DNA of 64,000 bases from Pseudomonas paraversuta (GCF_904063065.1 NZ_CAJFCL010000008.1:1-64000); one strand, 5' to 3'; counted from the first letter of the stretch, positions 1 through 9,254 are shown. Notes: a model not told the origin generated them from the sequence alone. Translations and numbers: made by a program.

Positions 1-66
1 GATGCTGATAATCTTGTTGACTATCAGTCTGACTCCACAAGCACCCACACGAATTGCTTGATTCAG

Positions 67-78
67 TTGTTAAAGAGC
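67..78 (-). promoter_or_regulatory. rrn leader boxA antitermination element
   Basis: The minus strand reads GCTCTTTAACAA, which matches the boxA consensus (TGCTCTTTAACA) used by the NusB/S10 antitermination complex. It lies about 35 nt downstream of the promoter-proximal -10 box and ahead of the expected 16S gene. Confidence 0.85.
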
Positions 79-111
79 GGTTGGTTAAGCTTTCGCTCAA
101 CCGAGGCGCGC

Positions 112-139
112 ATTCTACAGCAGCCTCTGTTGCTGTCAA
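112..139 (-). promoter_or_regulatory. rRNA promoter, copy nearest the 16S gene
   Basis: On the minus strand TTGACA (134-139) and TAGAAT (112-117) are separated by 16 nt. GCGCGCC follows the -10 box, resembling a GC-rich discriminator of the kind that makes rRNA promoters growth-rate and ppGpp sensitive. Confidence 0.85.
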
Positions 140-220
140 GTGGTTATTTTCAGATGTTTTCAAAGTTTCCCTTGTAACATCAACCACTTGCGCTTTCGAT
201 CTCTCGTTAGCGGGAGGCGA

Positions 221-248
221 ATTCTACAGCGTTACACGCTGCTGTCAA
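221..248 (-). promoter_or_regulatory. rRNA promoter, middle copy
   Basis: On the minus strand TTGACA (243-248) and TAGAAT (221-226) are again 16 nt apart. The hexamers and spacing are identical to those of the copy at 112-139, which suggests a duplicated promoter. Confidence 0.85.
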
Positions 249-354
249 CACCTCATTTCCTGCTTCGATGACTTGAAGCTGACACTGCCGAAGAACCATC
301 CAACTCATTGAAACTCAAGGAGTTTTCCGTTTCGACTGCGCCGGAAGTGGGCGA

Positions 355-382
355 ATTATAGGCCGTTGGAATTCTGAGTCAA
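355..382 (-). promoter_or_regulatory. rRNA promoter, most upstream copy
   Basis: On the minus strand TTGACT (377-382) and TATAAT (355-360) are separated by 16 nt, with CGCCC following the -10 box. It is the third promoter of the tandem set. Confidence 0.75.
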
Positions 383-432
383 GGGCTAATTGAGTGACTC
401 TATCAATTAACCCAAAATCATACCCGCCACAC

Positions 433-468
433 ATATATAGAGGGGTGCTGACGCACCCCTCTATATAT
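433..468 (-). terminator. Perfect 16-bp hairpin after gcdG
   Basis: Arms 433-448 and 453-468 are perfectly complementary around a 4-nt loop (tgac). The hairpin starts 3 nt after the gcdG stop codon. There is no long U tract on either side, so it may act as an mRNA-stabilising hairpin or an atypical terminator separating the glutarate genes from the rRNA operon. Confidence 0.6.
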
Positions 469-470
469 AG

Positions 471-1691
471 CTACAGCACACCCGCCTCACGCAGGGCTTC
501 CACCATCCCATGGTCCAGCCCCAACACTCGCTCCAGGACCTGTTGCGTATGCTCCCCCAACAAAGGAGGCGCATTACGGTACTCCACCGGCGTCTCGGAT
601 AAACGGATCGGGCTCGCCACCTGCGGCACCAGGCCAGCCAGCGCATGGGGCAGTTGCATAGACAGCCCACGCGCCTGGACCTGCGGATCTGCAAAGACCT
701 GCGCCAAATCATTGATTGGCCCGCACGGCACGCCAACCGCCTCCAGCTGCGACACCCACTCAGCCGTAGTCTTGAAAACTGTTGCCTGCCTTATAAGGGG
801 CACCAGCACTGCGCGATTGGCGACCCGCTGCTTGTTACTCGCAAAACGCGGGTCATCACTCCACTCGGGCCGACCAGCCACTTCAGCAAACTTGCGAAAC
901 TGACTGTCGTTACCCACCGTAAGGATGAAGTCGCCATCGGCCGTAGGAAAATCCTGATACGGCACGATATTAGGATGAGCATTGCCAAGACGCTGCGCAG
1001 CGACACCTGTAGTCAGATAGTTCATCGCCTGATTCGCCAGGCAAGCCACCTGCACATCCAGCAGCGCCATATCAATATGCTGACCGCGGCCACCCTGCTG
1101 CCGATGGGCCAGGGCCGCCAGAATTGCCACCGTCGAGTAAAGACCAGTCAATATATCCGTCAGCGCCACACCAACCTTTACCGGCCCCGCACCCTCGTCG
1201 CCCTCAGGCCGACCAGTCAAACTCATCAGGCCGCCCAGACCCTGAATCATAAAGTCATACCCGGCCCGCTTGGCGTAAGGCCCGGTCTGTCCAAACCCGG
1301 TAATCGAGCAGTAGATCAACTCTGGATTCAACGCCTTGAGCGACCCATAGTCCAAGCCGTAGACCTTCAGCCCGCCAACCTTGAAGTTTTCGATCAAGAT
1401 GTCGGACTTCGCAGCCAGTTCTCGCACCAGTCGCTGACCTTCCGGCTTGGTGAAGTCGATTGTCACTGACTGCTTGTTACGATTGGCCGACAGGTAATAC
1501 GCAGCCTCCCCCGTACTCTCGCCATACGCATCCTTCAGGAACGGCGGCCCCCAGGCGCGTGTGTCATCACCATTGCCGGGGCGCTCGACCTTGATGACCT
1601 CAGCCCCGAGGTCAGCAAGTATCTGCCCCGCCCACGGCCCGGCGAGAACCCGCGACAAATCCAGCACCCGCAAATGCGACAAAGCACCCAT
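471..1691 (-). CDS. gcdG: CaiB/BaiF (class III) CoA-transferase, glutarate:CoA transferase type
   Basis: This 406-residue cytoplasmic protein is a class III CoA-transferase. The N-terminal block LDLSRVLAGPWAGQ and the GYD block with Asp146, the position of the catalytic aspartate in this family, are both present. It lies 14 nt after gcdH on the same strand, so the pair very likely forms an operon in which this enzyme activates glutarate to glutaryl-CoA (from succinyl-CoA) for oxidation by GcdH. The start is supported by AGGAG 9 nt upstream of the ATG. The substrate is inferred from the neighbourhood; the family is clear. Confidence 0.88.
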   Translation of the reverse strand: MGALSHLRVLDLSRVLAGPWAGQILADLGAEVIKVERPGNGDDTRAWGPPFLKDAYGESTGEAAYYLSANRNKQSVTIDFTKPEGQRLVRELAAKSDILIENFKVGGLKVYGLDYGSLKALNPELIYCSITGFGQTGPYAKRAGYDFMIQGLGGLMSLTGRPEGDEGAGPVKVGVALTDILTGLYSTVAILAALAHRQQGGRGQHIDMALLDVQVACLANQAMNYLTTGVAAQRLGNAHPNIVPYQDFPTADGDFILTVGNDSQFRKFAEVAGRPEWSDDPRFASNKQRVANRAVLVPLIRQATVFKTTAEWVSQLEAVGVPCGPINDLAQVFADPQVQARGLSMQLPHALAGLVPQVASPIRLSETPVEYRNAPPLLGEHTQQVLERVLGLDHGMVEALREAGVL

Positions 1692-1705
1692 GAGCCGAGC
1701 TCCTG

Positions 1706-2887
1706 TTAATAGAACGCCTGAAGACCGGTCTGCGCACGCCCAAGAATCAAGGCATGCACGTCATGCGTCCCTTCATAGGTATTCACTACTTCCAGGTTGA
1801 CCAGGTGACGCGCCACGCCGAACTCATCGGAAATACCGTTGCCGCCCAACATGTCGCGAGCCATACGGGCGATATCCAGCGACTTGCCGCACGAGTTGCG
1901 CTTCATGATCGATGTAATCTCCACCGCCGCAGTGCCCTCATCCTTCATCCGCCCCAGACGCAGGCAGCCTTGCAACGCCAGGGTAATCTCGGTCTGCATG
2001 TCAGCCAGCTTTTTCTGAATCAGCTGAGTCGCTGCCAAAGGCCGCCCAAATTGATGGCGATCCAGGGTGTACTGACGCGCGGTGTGCCAGCAGAACTCGG
2101 CAGCACCCAATGCACCCCACGAGATCCCGTAACGCGCCGAGTTGAGGCAAGTAAAAGGCCCCTTCAGACCGCGAACATCCGGAAAGATATTCTCTTGAGG
2201 CACAAACACGTTATCCATAACGATTTCGCCCGTGATGGATGCACGCAAACCAACCTTGCCGTGAATCGCAGGCGTGCTCAGACCCTTCCAGCCTTTTTCC
2301 AGAACAAAGCCACGAATGTCGCCTTCATCATCCTTGGCCCAAACCACAAACACATCCGCGATCGGGCTGTTGGTGATCCACATCTTGCTGCCCGTCAGGC
2401 TGTAGCCGCCATCCACAGAGCGAGCACGGGTAATCATCGCACCCGGGTCGGAACCATGGTTCGGCTCTGTCAGACCAAAGCAGCCAATCCATTCACCCGA
2501 GGCCAGCTTGGGAAGATACTTCTGCTTCTGCGCCTCAGTACCAAACTCATTGATCGGAACCATCACCAGAGACGACTGCACGCTCATCATTGAGCGATAA
2601 CCCGAGTCGACCCGCTCTACTTCACGGGCAATCAGACCGTAGCTGACATAGTTCAGACCGCTGCCGCCGTACTGCTCAGGGATCATCGCCCCCAGCAAAC
2701 CTGTCTCACCCATCTCACGAAAGATCGCCGGGTCGGTCTTCTCATTACGGAAAGCTTCAAGAACACGCGGCGCCAGCTTGTCCTGGGCAAATTGCTCAGC
2801 GCTGTCGCGCACCATGCGCTCCTCTTCAGTCAGTTGCTGATCCAGCAACAGTGGATCAATCCAGTTGAAGCTTGCTTTACCCGCCAT
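1706..2887 (-). CDS. gcdH: Glutaryl-CoA dehydrogenase
   Basis: This 393-residue FAD enzyme of the acyl-CoA dehydrogenase family oxidises and decarboxylates glutaryl-CoA to crotonyl-CoA in lysine, 5-aminovalerate and glutarate breakdown. It has the flavin-binding stretch FGLTEPNHGSDPG in the middle and YEGTHDVH near the C-terminus, where Glu372 is the expected catalytic base. The length equals that of bacterial GcdH. It is the first gene of a two-gene operon with gcdG, and the LysR gene that faces away from it probably controls the pair. Confidence 0.95.
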   Translation of the reverse strand: MAGKASFNWIDPLLLDQQLTEEERMVRDSAEQFAQDKLAPRVLEAFRNEKTDPAIFREMGETGLLGAMIPEQYGGSGLNYVSYGLIAREVERVDSGYRSMMSVQSSLVMVPINEFGTEAQKQKYLPKLASGEWIGCFGLTEPNHGSDPGAMITRARSVDGGYSLTGSKMWITNSPIADVFVVWAKDDEGDIRGFVLEKGWKGLSTPAIHGKVGLRASITGEIVMDNVFVPQENIFPDVRGLKGPFTCLNSARYGISWGALGAAEFCWHTARQYTLDRHQFGRPLAATQLIQKKLADMQTEITLALQGCLRLGRMKDEGTAAVEITSIMKRNSCGKSLDIARMARDMLGGNGISDEFGVARHLVNLEVVNTYEGTHDVHALILGRAQTGLQAFY

Positions 2888-3044
2888 CAGAGAACCCTCG
2901 TGAAATAGATCAAATGTCGTAGATCGATCCTAGGCCGCCCTTAATAGAAGGACAAACGAGGATTACGCACCCTGTTGTGATAATTTCTCACTCTGTAGCC
3001 AATGAAAAAGCCATTTATGGCCGTCTTTAGTGAGGATGTCGTAC

Positions 3045-3941
3045 ATGCGCCGCAAAATCCCCAGCACCACAGCCCTTATCAGCTTTGAGGCAGCGGCGCG
3101 CCACGAAAGCTTCACCAAGGCCGCACAAGAACTATCCCTCACCCAAGGGGCCATTTGCCGACAGATAGCCAGCCTCGAATCGTTCATTGGCGTAGAACTG
3201 TTCAGACGCTCCAAACGCGGGGTAAAGCTGACCGAAGCTGGCCTTTCCTACAGTCGGCGGGTTGCAACTCAACTGGATGCAGTAGAACGGGACACCCTGT
3301 CCGTCATGGGCCAACAAGGCGCCAACACCATTGAACTGGCCCTTGTCCCTACCTTCGGCACGCAATGGCTGCTACCCCGCCTGAAGGACTTTCAGCAACA
3401 ACACCCGGACGTCACGGTCAACCTGACCAACCGAACACGCCCCTTCCTGTTCGCCGACACCGATTTTGACGCGGCTATCTACTTCGGTGATGCCGACTGG
3501 TCCGGCACATCGTCCTACCGCCTGATGGGCGAAAACCCGGTCCCGGTATGCAGCCCTTCTTTACTGGGTGCAGCCCAACACCTGAGCGCAGAAACCCTCG
3601 CAGAACTGCCCCTGCTGCAACAAACCACTCGCCCCTACGCCTGGCGACAGTGGTTTAACGCACAGGACATGAACGTGCCACGCGACATGACCGGCGCACG
3701 TTATGAGCTGTTTTCGATGCTGGCCCAGGCCGCCATGCACGACATGGGGGTCGCCCTGATCCCGCCTTTTCTGATTCAGCGCGAACTGGCCGAGAAGCGC
3801 CTGGTGATTGCCAATGAACGCCCGCTTTCCAGCACCAAGGCTTACTACTTAATGATCCCCGAGCGCAAAATTGAATCGGCCTCTCTGCAGGCCTTTCGCG
3901 ACTGGCTGATCAAGCAGGCCGCGATCTACAGCCTTACCTGA
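3045..3941 (+). CDS. gcdR: LysR-family regulator, probable activator of gcdHG
   Basis: This protein of about 298 residues has an N-terminal winged helix-turn-helix (SFTKAAQELSLTQGAICRQI) followed by a substrate-binding domain of the GcvA-like subgroup. I chose the ATG at 3045 because GAGG lies 9 nt before it; in-frame starts at 3030 and 3036 have no usable ribosome site. It is divergent from gcdH, the usual arrangement for a LysR activator and its target. Glutarate sensing is inferred from that placement. Confidence 0.82.
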   Translation: MRRKIPSTTALISFEAAARHESFTKAAQELSLTQGAICRQIASLESFIGVELFRRSKRGVKLTEAGLSYSRRVATQLDAVERDTLSVMGQQGANTIELALVPTFGTQWLLPRLKDFQQQHPDVTVNLTNRTRPFLFADTDFDAAIYFGDADWSGTSSYRLMGENPVPVCSPSLLGAAQHLSAETLAELPLLQQTTRPYAWRQWFNAQDMNVPRDMTGARYELFSMLAQAAMHDMGVALIPPFLIQRELAEKRLVIANERPLSSTKAYYLMIPERKIESASLQAFRDWLIKQAAIYSLT

Positions 3942-4377
3942 CTCCCCGCATCGTCCGGACAAACTATGTAGTGACGCATAAAAAAGCACTACATATATAA
4001 GCAAATGTCGCTATTTTACACTCGTTACTTTTGTCTAACTGGACAAACCTGCAAGGCAGTAACCACGCGGCCTGCAGGGTATTTCCGAAAGTTATGCTGC
4101 GATAACCAAAAGAAATCTGAAAAAAACTCAAAAACCCCCTCAAATCATTACAAGCCATGTATTCAAAGGGCTGCAGCTGACCCTTGCGACATTCGGTCAC
4201 TGCATGACTTGTAGTTAATATCCCGTCACCCTCCATAAGTTCTTGAAGGCCAAAAAAATCGACGGCAGAATGCCCCGCCCCACCTGCATTCAGGCGGGGT
4301 CGTGCTGATCGGCCGCCCCAGATGCACCACCCGTAGTGCGCTGGCTTTCTTATAAAAGATCACGCAGGAGATATGAC
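3942..4377. other. Intergenic region upstream of pntAA, no gene recognised
   Basis: This gap of about 436 bp is more AT-rich than its surroundings. Short open frames cross it on both strands, but none has a ribosome site or a recognisable product. It has a GC-rich inverted repeat (CCCCGCC at 4273-4279 and GGCGGGG at 4293-4299) without an adjacent U tract, and a short repeat TGTAGTG/CACTACA near 3966-3993. The promoter of the pnt operon must lie here, but I could not fix it. Confidence 0.5.
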
Positions 4378-5499
4378 GTGCACATTGGTGTTCCTCTCGA
4401 AACCCAACCGGGTGAAACGCGGGTTGCTGCAACCCCCGAAACCATCAAGAAGCTGATCGGCCAAGGCCATAAGGTGACTGTTCAAAGTGGCGCCGGTGTT
4501 AATGCCAGCGTTATTGACAGCGCCTATGAAGCTGCAGGCGCGACTATTGGCAGCGCCACAGATGCATTCAGCGCCGAGCTGATTCTGAAAGTCGTCGCCC
4601 CGAGCGACAGCGAACTGGCCCTGATCAGTAGCGGCACCGTACTGATTGGCATGCTCAACCCGTTCAGCAATGAAACCATTGCCAAACTGGCCGAACGCGG
4701 GATCACCGCCTTCTCTCTTGAAGCCGCCCCCCGTACATCCCGTGCGCAAAGTCTTGATGTGCTGTCATCCCAGGCCAACATTGCCGGTTACAAGGCAGTT
4801 CTGGTCGCCGCTCACCACTATCCGCGCTTCATGCCGATGCTGATGACCGCCGCCGGAACCGTTAAAGCTGCACGGGTGCTGATCCTGGGTGCCGGTGTTG
4901 CGGGTCTGCAGGCGATTGCCACCGCCAAGCGCCTGGGTGCCGTCATCGAAGCGTCGGATGTACGACCTGCGGTTAAAGAGCAGATCGAATCCCTGGGCGC
5001 CAAATTTGTCGACGTACCCTACGAAACCGACGAAGAACGCGAATGCGCCGTCGGCGTCGGCGGTTATGCCCGACCAATGCCTGCCAGCTGGATGCAGCGC
5101 CAGGCTCTGGCCGTTCACGAACGCGCCAAGCAGGCCGACATTGTTATCACCACCGCACTGATTCCGGGACGCAAGGCCCCTGTGTTGCTGAGTGCAGAAA
5201 CCGTCGCGCAAATGAAGCCCGGTTCTGTGGTCATCGATCTGGCAGCGGCCCAGGGCGGCAACTGCCCGCTGACCGTTGCCGACCAGGTCGTGGTCGAGCA
5301 CGGGGTCACCATCGTCGGCTACACCAACCTGCCTGCCATGGTTGCCGCAGACGCCTCCGCGCTGTACGCCCGCAACCTGCTGGACTTCCTCAAGCTGGTC
5401 TTCACCCCTGAAGGGCAGTTCCAGATCAACCTTGAAGACGACATCGTCGCTGCGTGCCTGATGTGCCGCGACGGTCAAGTCGTGCGCAAAAACGGCTGA
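4378..5499 (+). CDS. pntAA: NAD(P) transhydrogenase alpha subunit, NAD(H)-binding part
   Basis: This is domain I of the proton-translocating transhydrogenase, which transfers hydride between NADH and NADP+ using the proton gradient. It starts MHIGVPLETQPGETRVA and carries the NAD-binding loop LGAGVAGLQAI near residue 170. I chose the GTG at 4378 because CAGGAG lies 7 nt upstream; the frame extends further 5' without homologous sequence. The product is about 373 residues, the size expected for the split three-gene form in Pseudomonas. It is followed 10 nt later by pntAB. Confidence 0.93.
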   Translation: MHIGVPLETQPGETRVAATPETIKKLIGQGHKVTVQSGAGVNASVIDSAYEAAGATIGSATDAFSAELILKVVAPSDSELALISSGTVLIGMLNPFSNETIAKLAERGITAFSLEAAPRTSRAQSLDVLSSQANIAGYKAVLVAAHHYPRFMPMLMTAAGTVKAARVLILGAGVAGLQAIATAKRLGAVIEASDVRPAVKEQIESLGAKFVDVPYETDEERECAVGVGGYARPMPASWMQRQALAVHERAKQADIVITTALIPGRKAPVLLSAETVAQMKPGSVVIDLAAAQGGNCPLTVADQVVVEHGVTIVGYTNLPAMVAADASALYARNLLDFLKLVFTPEGQFQINLEDDIVAACLMCRDGQVVRKNG

Positions 5500-5509
5500 G
5501 GATAAAAAC

Positions 5510-5833
5510 ATGGAAGAGCTCATCTCCCCCGGTATCTACAACCTGATCATCTTCGTGCTGGCTATATATGTCGGTTATCACGTGGTCTGGAACGTAACCC
5601 CTGCATTGCACACGCCCCTGATGGCCGTCACCAACGCCATCTCCGCCATTGTGATCGTGGGCGCCATGCTTGCCGCCGCACTGACGGTCACGCCACTGGG
5701 TAAAACCATGGGCACCCTAGCGGTCGCACTGGCAGCCGTAAACGTATTCGGTGGATTTTTGGTCACCCGGCGCATGCTGGAAATGTTCAAGAAGAAAGCA
5801 CCTAAAGCCAAAGAAGAGGTGCGCAAGCCATGA
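5510..5833 (+). CDS. pntAB: NAD(P) transhydrogenase alpha subunit, membrane part
   Basis: This 107-residue membrane protein corresponds to the C-terminal part of E. coli PntA. Hydrophobic segments cover roughly residues 9-28, 37-58 and 60-82, followed by a basic lysine-rich tail. It contributes part of the proton channel (domain II). It sits between pntAA and pntB, and its stop overlaps the pntB start by 4 nt (ATGA), which indicates translational coupling. Confidence 0.93.
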   Translation: MEELISPGIYNLIIFVLAIYVGYHVVWNVTPALHTPLMAVTNAISAIVIVGAMLAAALTVTPLGKTMGTLAVALAAVNVFGGFLVTRRMLEMFKKKAPKAKEEVRKP

Positions 5834-7266
5834 GCATGAACCTGGTCACTGTTCTTTATCTGGTTGCATCGATCTGCTTTATTCAGGCGCTGAAAGGCCT
5901 GTCGCACCCGACCACCTCACGCCGCGGCAACTTCTTCGGCATGCTTGGCATGGGTCTGGCGGTAATCACCACCGTCGGCCTGATCTACAAACTGGGCAGC
6001 GAAATTGCGACCGCAGGCATCGGCTACGTGATTGTCGGCCTGTTGGTAGGCGGCACCGCAGGCTCGATCATGGCCAAACGTGTCGAAATGACCAAAATGC
6101 CTGAGCTGGTCGCTTTCATGCACAGCATGATCGGCCTCGCGGCAGTCTTCATTGCCATCGCTGCAGTGGTAGAGCCGCAATCGCTGGGCATCGTCAAACA
6201 TCTGGGCGACGCCATCCCTGCCGGTAACCGTCTGGAACTGTTCCTCGGCGCGGCCATCGGTGCCATTACCTTCTCCGGTTCGGTCATCGCCTTCGGCAAG
6301 CTCTCGGGCAAATACAAGTTCCGCCTGTTCCAGGGCGCACCGGTACAGTTCAACGGTCAACACAAACTGAATCTGGTACTGGGCCTGGCCACGCTGGCAC
6401 TGGGCATCACCTTTATGCTGACCGGCAACCTCAATGCCTTCGCACTGATGCTGGCATTGGCGTTCGTACTGGGCGTGCTGATCATCATCCCGATTGGCGG
6501 TGCCGACATGCCGGTCGTGGTCTCGATGCTTAACAGCTACTCCGGCTGGGCAGCGGCAGGCATCGGCTTCTCGCTGAACAACTCGATGCTGATCATTGCC
6601 GGCTCGCTGGTCGGCTCTTCGGGTGCGATCCTGTCGTACATCATGTGCAAGGCGATGAACCGCTCGTTCTTCAACGTGATCCTCGGCGGCTTCGGTGGCG
6701 CAGTCGATACCGCAGGCCCGGCAGGCTCGAAAGAAGCGCGCCCGGTGAAATCCGGCTCGGCTGACGACGCCACGTTCCTGCTGATGAACGCCGACACCGT
6801 GATCATCGTTCCGGGCTATGGCCTGGCCGTGGCACGGGCCCAGCACGCACTTAAAGAACTGACCGAGAAGCTGACCCATCGCGGCGTGACCGTGAAGTAC
6901 GCCATTCACCCGGTAGCGGGCCGCATGCCCGGCCACATGAACGTACTGCTGGCCGAGGCAGAAGTGCCTTACGACCAGGTGTTCGAGATGGAAGACATCA
7001 ACTCCGAGTTCGGCCAGGCCGACGTGGTGCTGGTACTGGGCGCCAACGACGTGGTCAACCCGGCGGCCAAGAACGATCCTAAATCGCCGATTGCCGGCAT
7101 GCCGATCCTCGAAGCCTATAAAGCCAAAACCGTCATCGTTAACAAACGTTCCATGGCCAGCGGCTATGCCGGTCTGGATAACGAATTGTTTTATCTGGAT
7201 AAAACAATGATGGTCTTCGGCGACGCGAAGAAAGTTATTGAAGATATGGTTAAAGCGGTCGAGTAA
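5830..7266 (+). CDS. pntB: NAD(P) transhydrogenase beta subunit
   Basis: This 478-residue protein has an N-terminal half of about eight or nine membrane segments (rest of domain II) and a soluble C-terminal NADP(H)-binding domain III. The latter shows VPGYGLAVARAQ and VNKRSMASGYAGLDN, both conserved in domain III. The complex supplies NADPH from NADH. The gene overlaps pntAB by 4 nt and is followed by a strong terminator. Confidence 0.95.
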   Translation: MSMNLVTVLYLVASICFIQALKGLSHPTTSRRGNFFGMLGMGLAVITTVGLIYKLGSEIATAGIGYVIVGLLVGGTAGSIMAKRVEMTKMPELVAFMHSMIGLAAVFIAIAAVVEPQSLGIVKHLGDAIPAGNRLELFLGAAIGAITFSGSVIAFGKLSGKYKFRLFQGAPVQFNGQHKLNLVLGLATLALGITFMLTGNLNAFALMLALAFVLGVLIIIPIGGADMPVVVSMLNSYSGWAAAGIGFSLNNSMLIIAGSLVGSSGAILSYIMCKAMNRSFFNVILGGFGGAVDTAGPAGSKEARPVKSGSADDATFLLMNADTVIIVPGYGLAVARAQHALKELTEKLTHRGVTVKYAIHPVAGRMPGHMNVLLAEAEVPYDQVFEMEDINSEFGQADVVLVLGANDVVNPAAKNDPKSPIAGMPILEAYKAKTVIVNKRSMASGYAGLDNELFYLDKTMMVFGDAKKVIEDMVKAVE

Positions 7267-7290
7267 CATCCCCGCCCCTGCAACACCGAG

Positions 7291-7322
7291 AACCCCGGAG
7301 CTGAATTGGCCGGGGTTTTTCT
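7291..7322 (+). terminator. Rho-independent terminator after pntB
   Basis: AACCCCGG (7291-7298) pairs with CCGGGGTT (7310-7317), and a run of T residues follows directly. Confidence 0.9.
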
Positions 7323-7446
7323 ATTTATAAAGAACCCGACCAAAGGCTCTAAATCGGCCGCTGGCATTCGACCATGGTAGCGGGACGAAAGGCTCTGAAA
7401 ATGAATAGACTGCGCCTCTTGCTTCCGTTGCCCGAGATAACAATCC

Positions 7447-8937
7447 ATGTACCGTGAACGTATTCGCCTAACTTCCCTACACGACAAGGTCATGAGCGCC
7501 GCAGAAGCCGCCGACCTTATCAAAGACGGCATGACCGTCGGCATGAGCGGTTTTACCCGTGCCGGCGAAGCCAAGGCCGTCCCCCAGGCATTGGCCGAAC
7601 GCGCCAAGCTGTCGCCGCTGAAAATCACCCTGATGACCGGCGCCAGCCTGGGCAACGACCTCGACAAGCAATTGACTGAAGCCGGCGTACTGGCTCGGCG
7701 CATGCCGTTCCAGGTCGACAGCACCCTGCGCAAGGCCATTAACGCGGGCGAAGTGATGTTTATCGACCAGCATTTGTCCGAAACCGTAGAGCAATTGCGC
7801 AACAAGCAACTGACCCTGCCGGACATCGCCGTTATCGAGGCCGTCGCAATTACCGAGCAAGGTCATATCGTTCCAACGACCTCCGTAGGCAATTCCGCCA
7901 GCTTCGCGATTTTCGCCAAACAGGTGATTGTCGAAATCAACATGGCGCACAACCCGAATCTGGAAGGTCTGCACGACATCTACATTCCGACCTACCGTCC
8001 GACGCGCACACCGATCCCGCTGGTCAAAGTCGACGACCGCATCGGTAGCACCGCGATCCCGATCCCGGCGGAAAAAATCGTCGCCATCGTGATCACCAAC
8101 AAGCCGGACTCTCCGTCCACCGTGTCCGAGCCGGACAGCGAAACCGACGGTATCGCCTTCCACCTGATCAATTTCCTCAAGCAGGAAGTTGAAGAAGGGC
8201 GCATGACCAACAAGCTTGGTCCGCTGCAGGCAGGCATCGGCAACATTGCCAATGCGGTAATGTGCGGCCTGATCGACTCGCCGTTCGAAGACCTGACCAT
8301 GTACTCCGAAGTACTGCAGGACTCGACCTTCGATCTGATCGACGCCGGCAAGATGAGCTTTGCTTCGGGCAGCTCGATCACCCTGTCCAGCCGTCGCAAT
8401 GCCGACGTGTTCGGCAACCTCGAGCGCTACAAGGACAAACTGGTCCTGCGCCCGCAAGAGATCTCCAATCACCCGGAAGTGGTTCGCCGCCTGGGCATCA
8501 TCGGGATCAACACCGCACTCGAGTTCGACATCTACGGCAACGTCAACTCCACCCACGTTTGCGGCACGCGGATGATGAACGGCATCGGCGGCTCGGGTGA
8601 CTTCGCCCGCAACGCACACCTGGCGATCTTCGTTACCAAGTCGATTGCCAAAGCCGGAGCGATTTCCAGCGTTGTGCCCATGGTCAGCCACGTCGACCAC
8701 ACCGAGCACGACGTCGACATCCTGGTCACCGAGCAGGGCCTGGCCGACCTGCGTGGCCTGGCCCCACGCGAGCGCGCACGGGTCATCATCGACAACTGCG
8801 TGCACCCGGACTTCCGCGAAGCGCTGAACGATTACTTCAACAAAGCCTGCGCTATTGGCGGCCACACGCCGCACATACTGCGTGAAGCCCTGAGCTGGCA
8901 TATCAACCTCGAAGAAACCGGGAAAATGCTGCCGTAA
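7447..8937 (+). CDS. Acetyl-CoA hydrolase / succinyl-CoA:acetate CoA-transferase family protein
   Basis: This 496-residue cytoplasmic protein belongs to the class I CoA-transferases related to AarC, Cat1 and ScpC. It has the early block GMTVGMSGFTRAGEAKAV, the central GIGNIANAVM, and a YSEVLQD segment whose glutamate fits the catalytic position of the family. Members move CoA between succinyl-CoA and acetate or propionate, or hydrolyse acetyl-CoA. The gene stands alone between two terminators. The exact acyl substrate cannot be read from the sequence. Confidence 0.9.
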   Translation: MYRERIRLTSLHDKVMSAAEAADLIKDGMTVGMSGFTRAGEAKAVPQALAERAKLSPLKITLMTGASLGNDLDKQLTEAGVLARRMPFQVDSTLRKAINAGEVMFIDQHLSETVEQLRNKQLTLPDIAVIEAVAITEQGHIVPTTSVGNSASFAIFAKQVIVEINMAHNPNLEGLHDIYIPTYRPTRTPIPLVKVDDRIGSTAIPIPAEKIVAIVITNKPDSPSTVSEPDSETDGIAFHLINFLKQEVEEGRMTNKLGPLQAGIGNIANAVMCGLIDSPFEDLTMYSEVLQDSTFDLIDAGKMSFASGSSITLSSRRNADVFGNLERYKDKLVLRPQEISNHPEVVRRLGIIGINTALEFDIYGNVNSTHVCGTRMMNGIGGSGDFARNAHLAIFVTKSIAKAGAISSVVPMVSHVDHTEHDVDILVTEQGLADLRGLAPRERARVIIDNCVHPDFREALNDYFNKACAIGGHTPHILREALSWHINLEETGKMLP

Positions 8938-8951
8938 CTCCCGTTCTAGAC

Positions 8952-8991
8952 AGCCGCTGACAAAAAACACTATTTGCCAGCGGCTTTTTTT
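8952..8991 (+). terminator. Rho-independent terminator after the CoA-transferase gene
   Basis: AGCCGCTG (8952-8959) pairs with CAGCGGCT (8978-8985) and is followed by a run of T residues. Confidence 0.88.
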
Positions 8992-9006
8992 GGCGTAAAT
9001 TTCAAA

Positions 9007-9172
9007 AACTGTACTACTGTACCGGTCAATTCATGGCCCTTCCCCGCCTTCCCCCTGCCAAAACAGTCCGTTTCGCACCACATTGGTGCTGACAGGTACA
9101 GTTGTGCTCATTTATGGCCGTACAGCACCCCTAAACAGTTAACTGGCCCATCGCAATACAGTTGAACTGTAT
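9007..9172. promoter_or_regulatory. Cluster of ACTGTAC/GTACAGT motifs upstream of the DUF1127 gene
   Basis: The gap between the CoA-transferase gene and the DUF1127 gene (8938-9254) holds repeated half-sites: AACTGTAC at 9007-9014, ACTGTACC at 9016-9023, GACAGGTACAGTT at 9093-9105, and a perfect palindrome ATACAGTT-G-AACTGTAT at 9156-9172. They look like operator sites for one regulator. MocR-type regulators typically bind such repeats next to small DUF1127 genes, but no regulator gene lies beside this one. The binding protein is inference. Confidence 0.6.
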
Positions 9173-9254
9173 CTACTGTGTATGGACACAGAAGAGGATC
9201 ATTGGCATCAGTTAAACCACTAGCCAATGCCGCCACAAGCGGAAGGATGCCGTC

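Larger units (their letters stand above)
1..390 (-). other. rRNA operon promoter and leader region (16S gene lies beyond the left edge)
   Basis: This stretch has no protein gene. Read on the minus strand it holds three sigma70-type promoters in tandem followed by a boxA antitermination element, the standard arrangement in front of a Pseudomonas 16S rRNA gene. Transcription runs leftwards, so the 16S gene would begin just outside the window. The rRNA itself is not visible, so this rests on promoter and leader structure. Confidence 0.85.

Noticed and set aside
3964..4236. Short minus-strand frame upstream of pntAA
   Set aside because: No ribosome site, no recognisable product and AT-rich intergenic composition; treated as non-coding.
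4273..4299. GC-rich inverted repeat before pntAA as a terminator or riboswitch
   Set aside because: The stem is only 7 bp, has no adjacent U tract and matches no riboswitch structure I know; kept as an unassigned repeat.
5917..7269. 450-codon frame antisense to pntB
   Set aside because: Low-complexity His/Gln/Asp-rich shadow with no family features; pntB on the other strand is certain.
7477..8970. 497-codon frame antisense to the CoA-transferase gene
   Set aside because: Same type of antisense shadow, rich in Asp, Val and His, with no recognisable domain.
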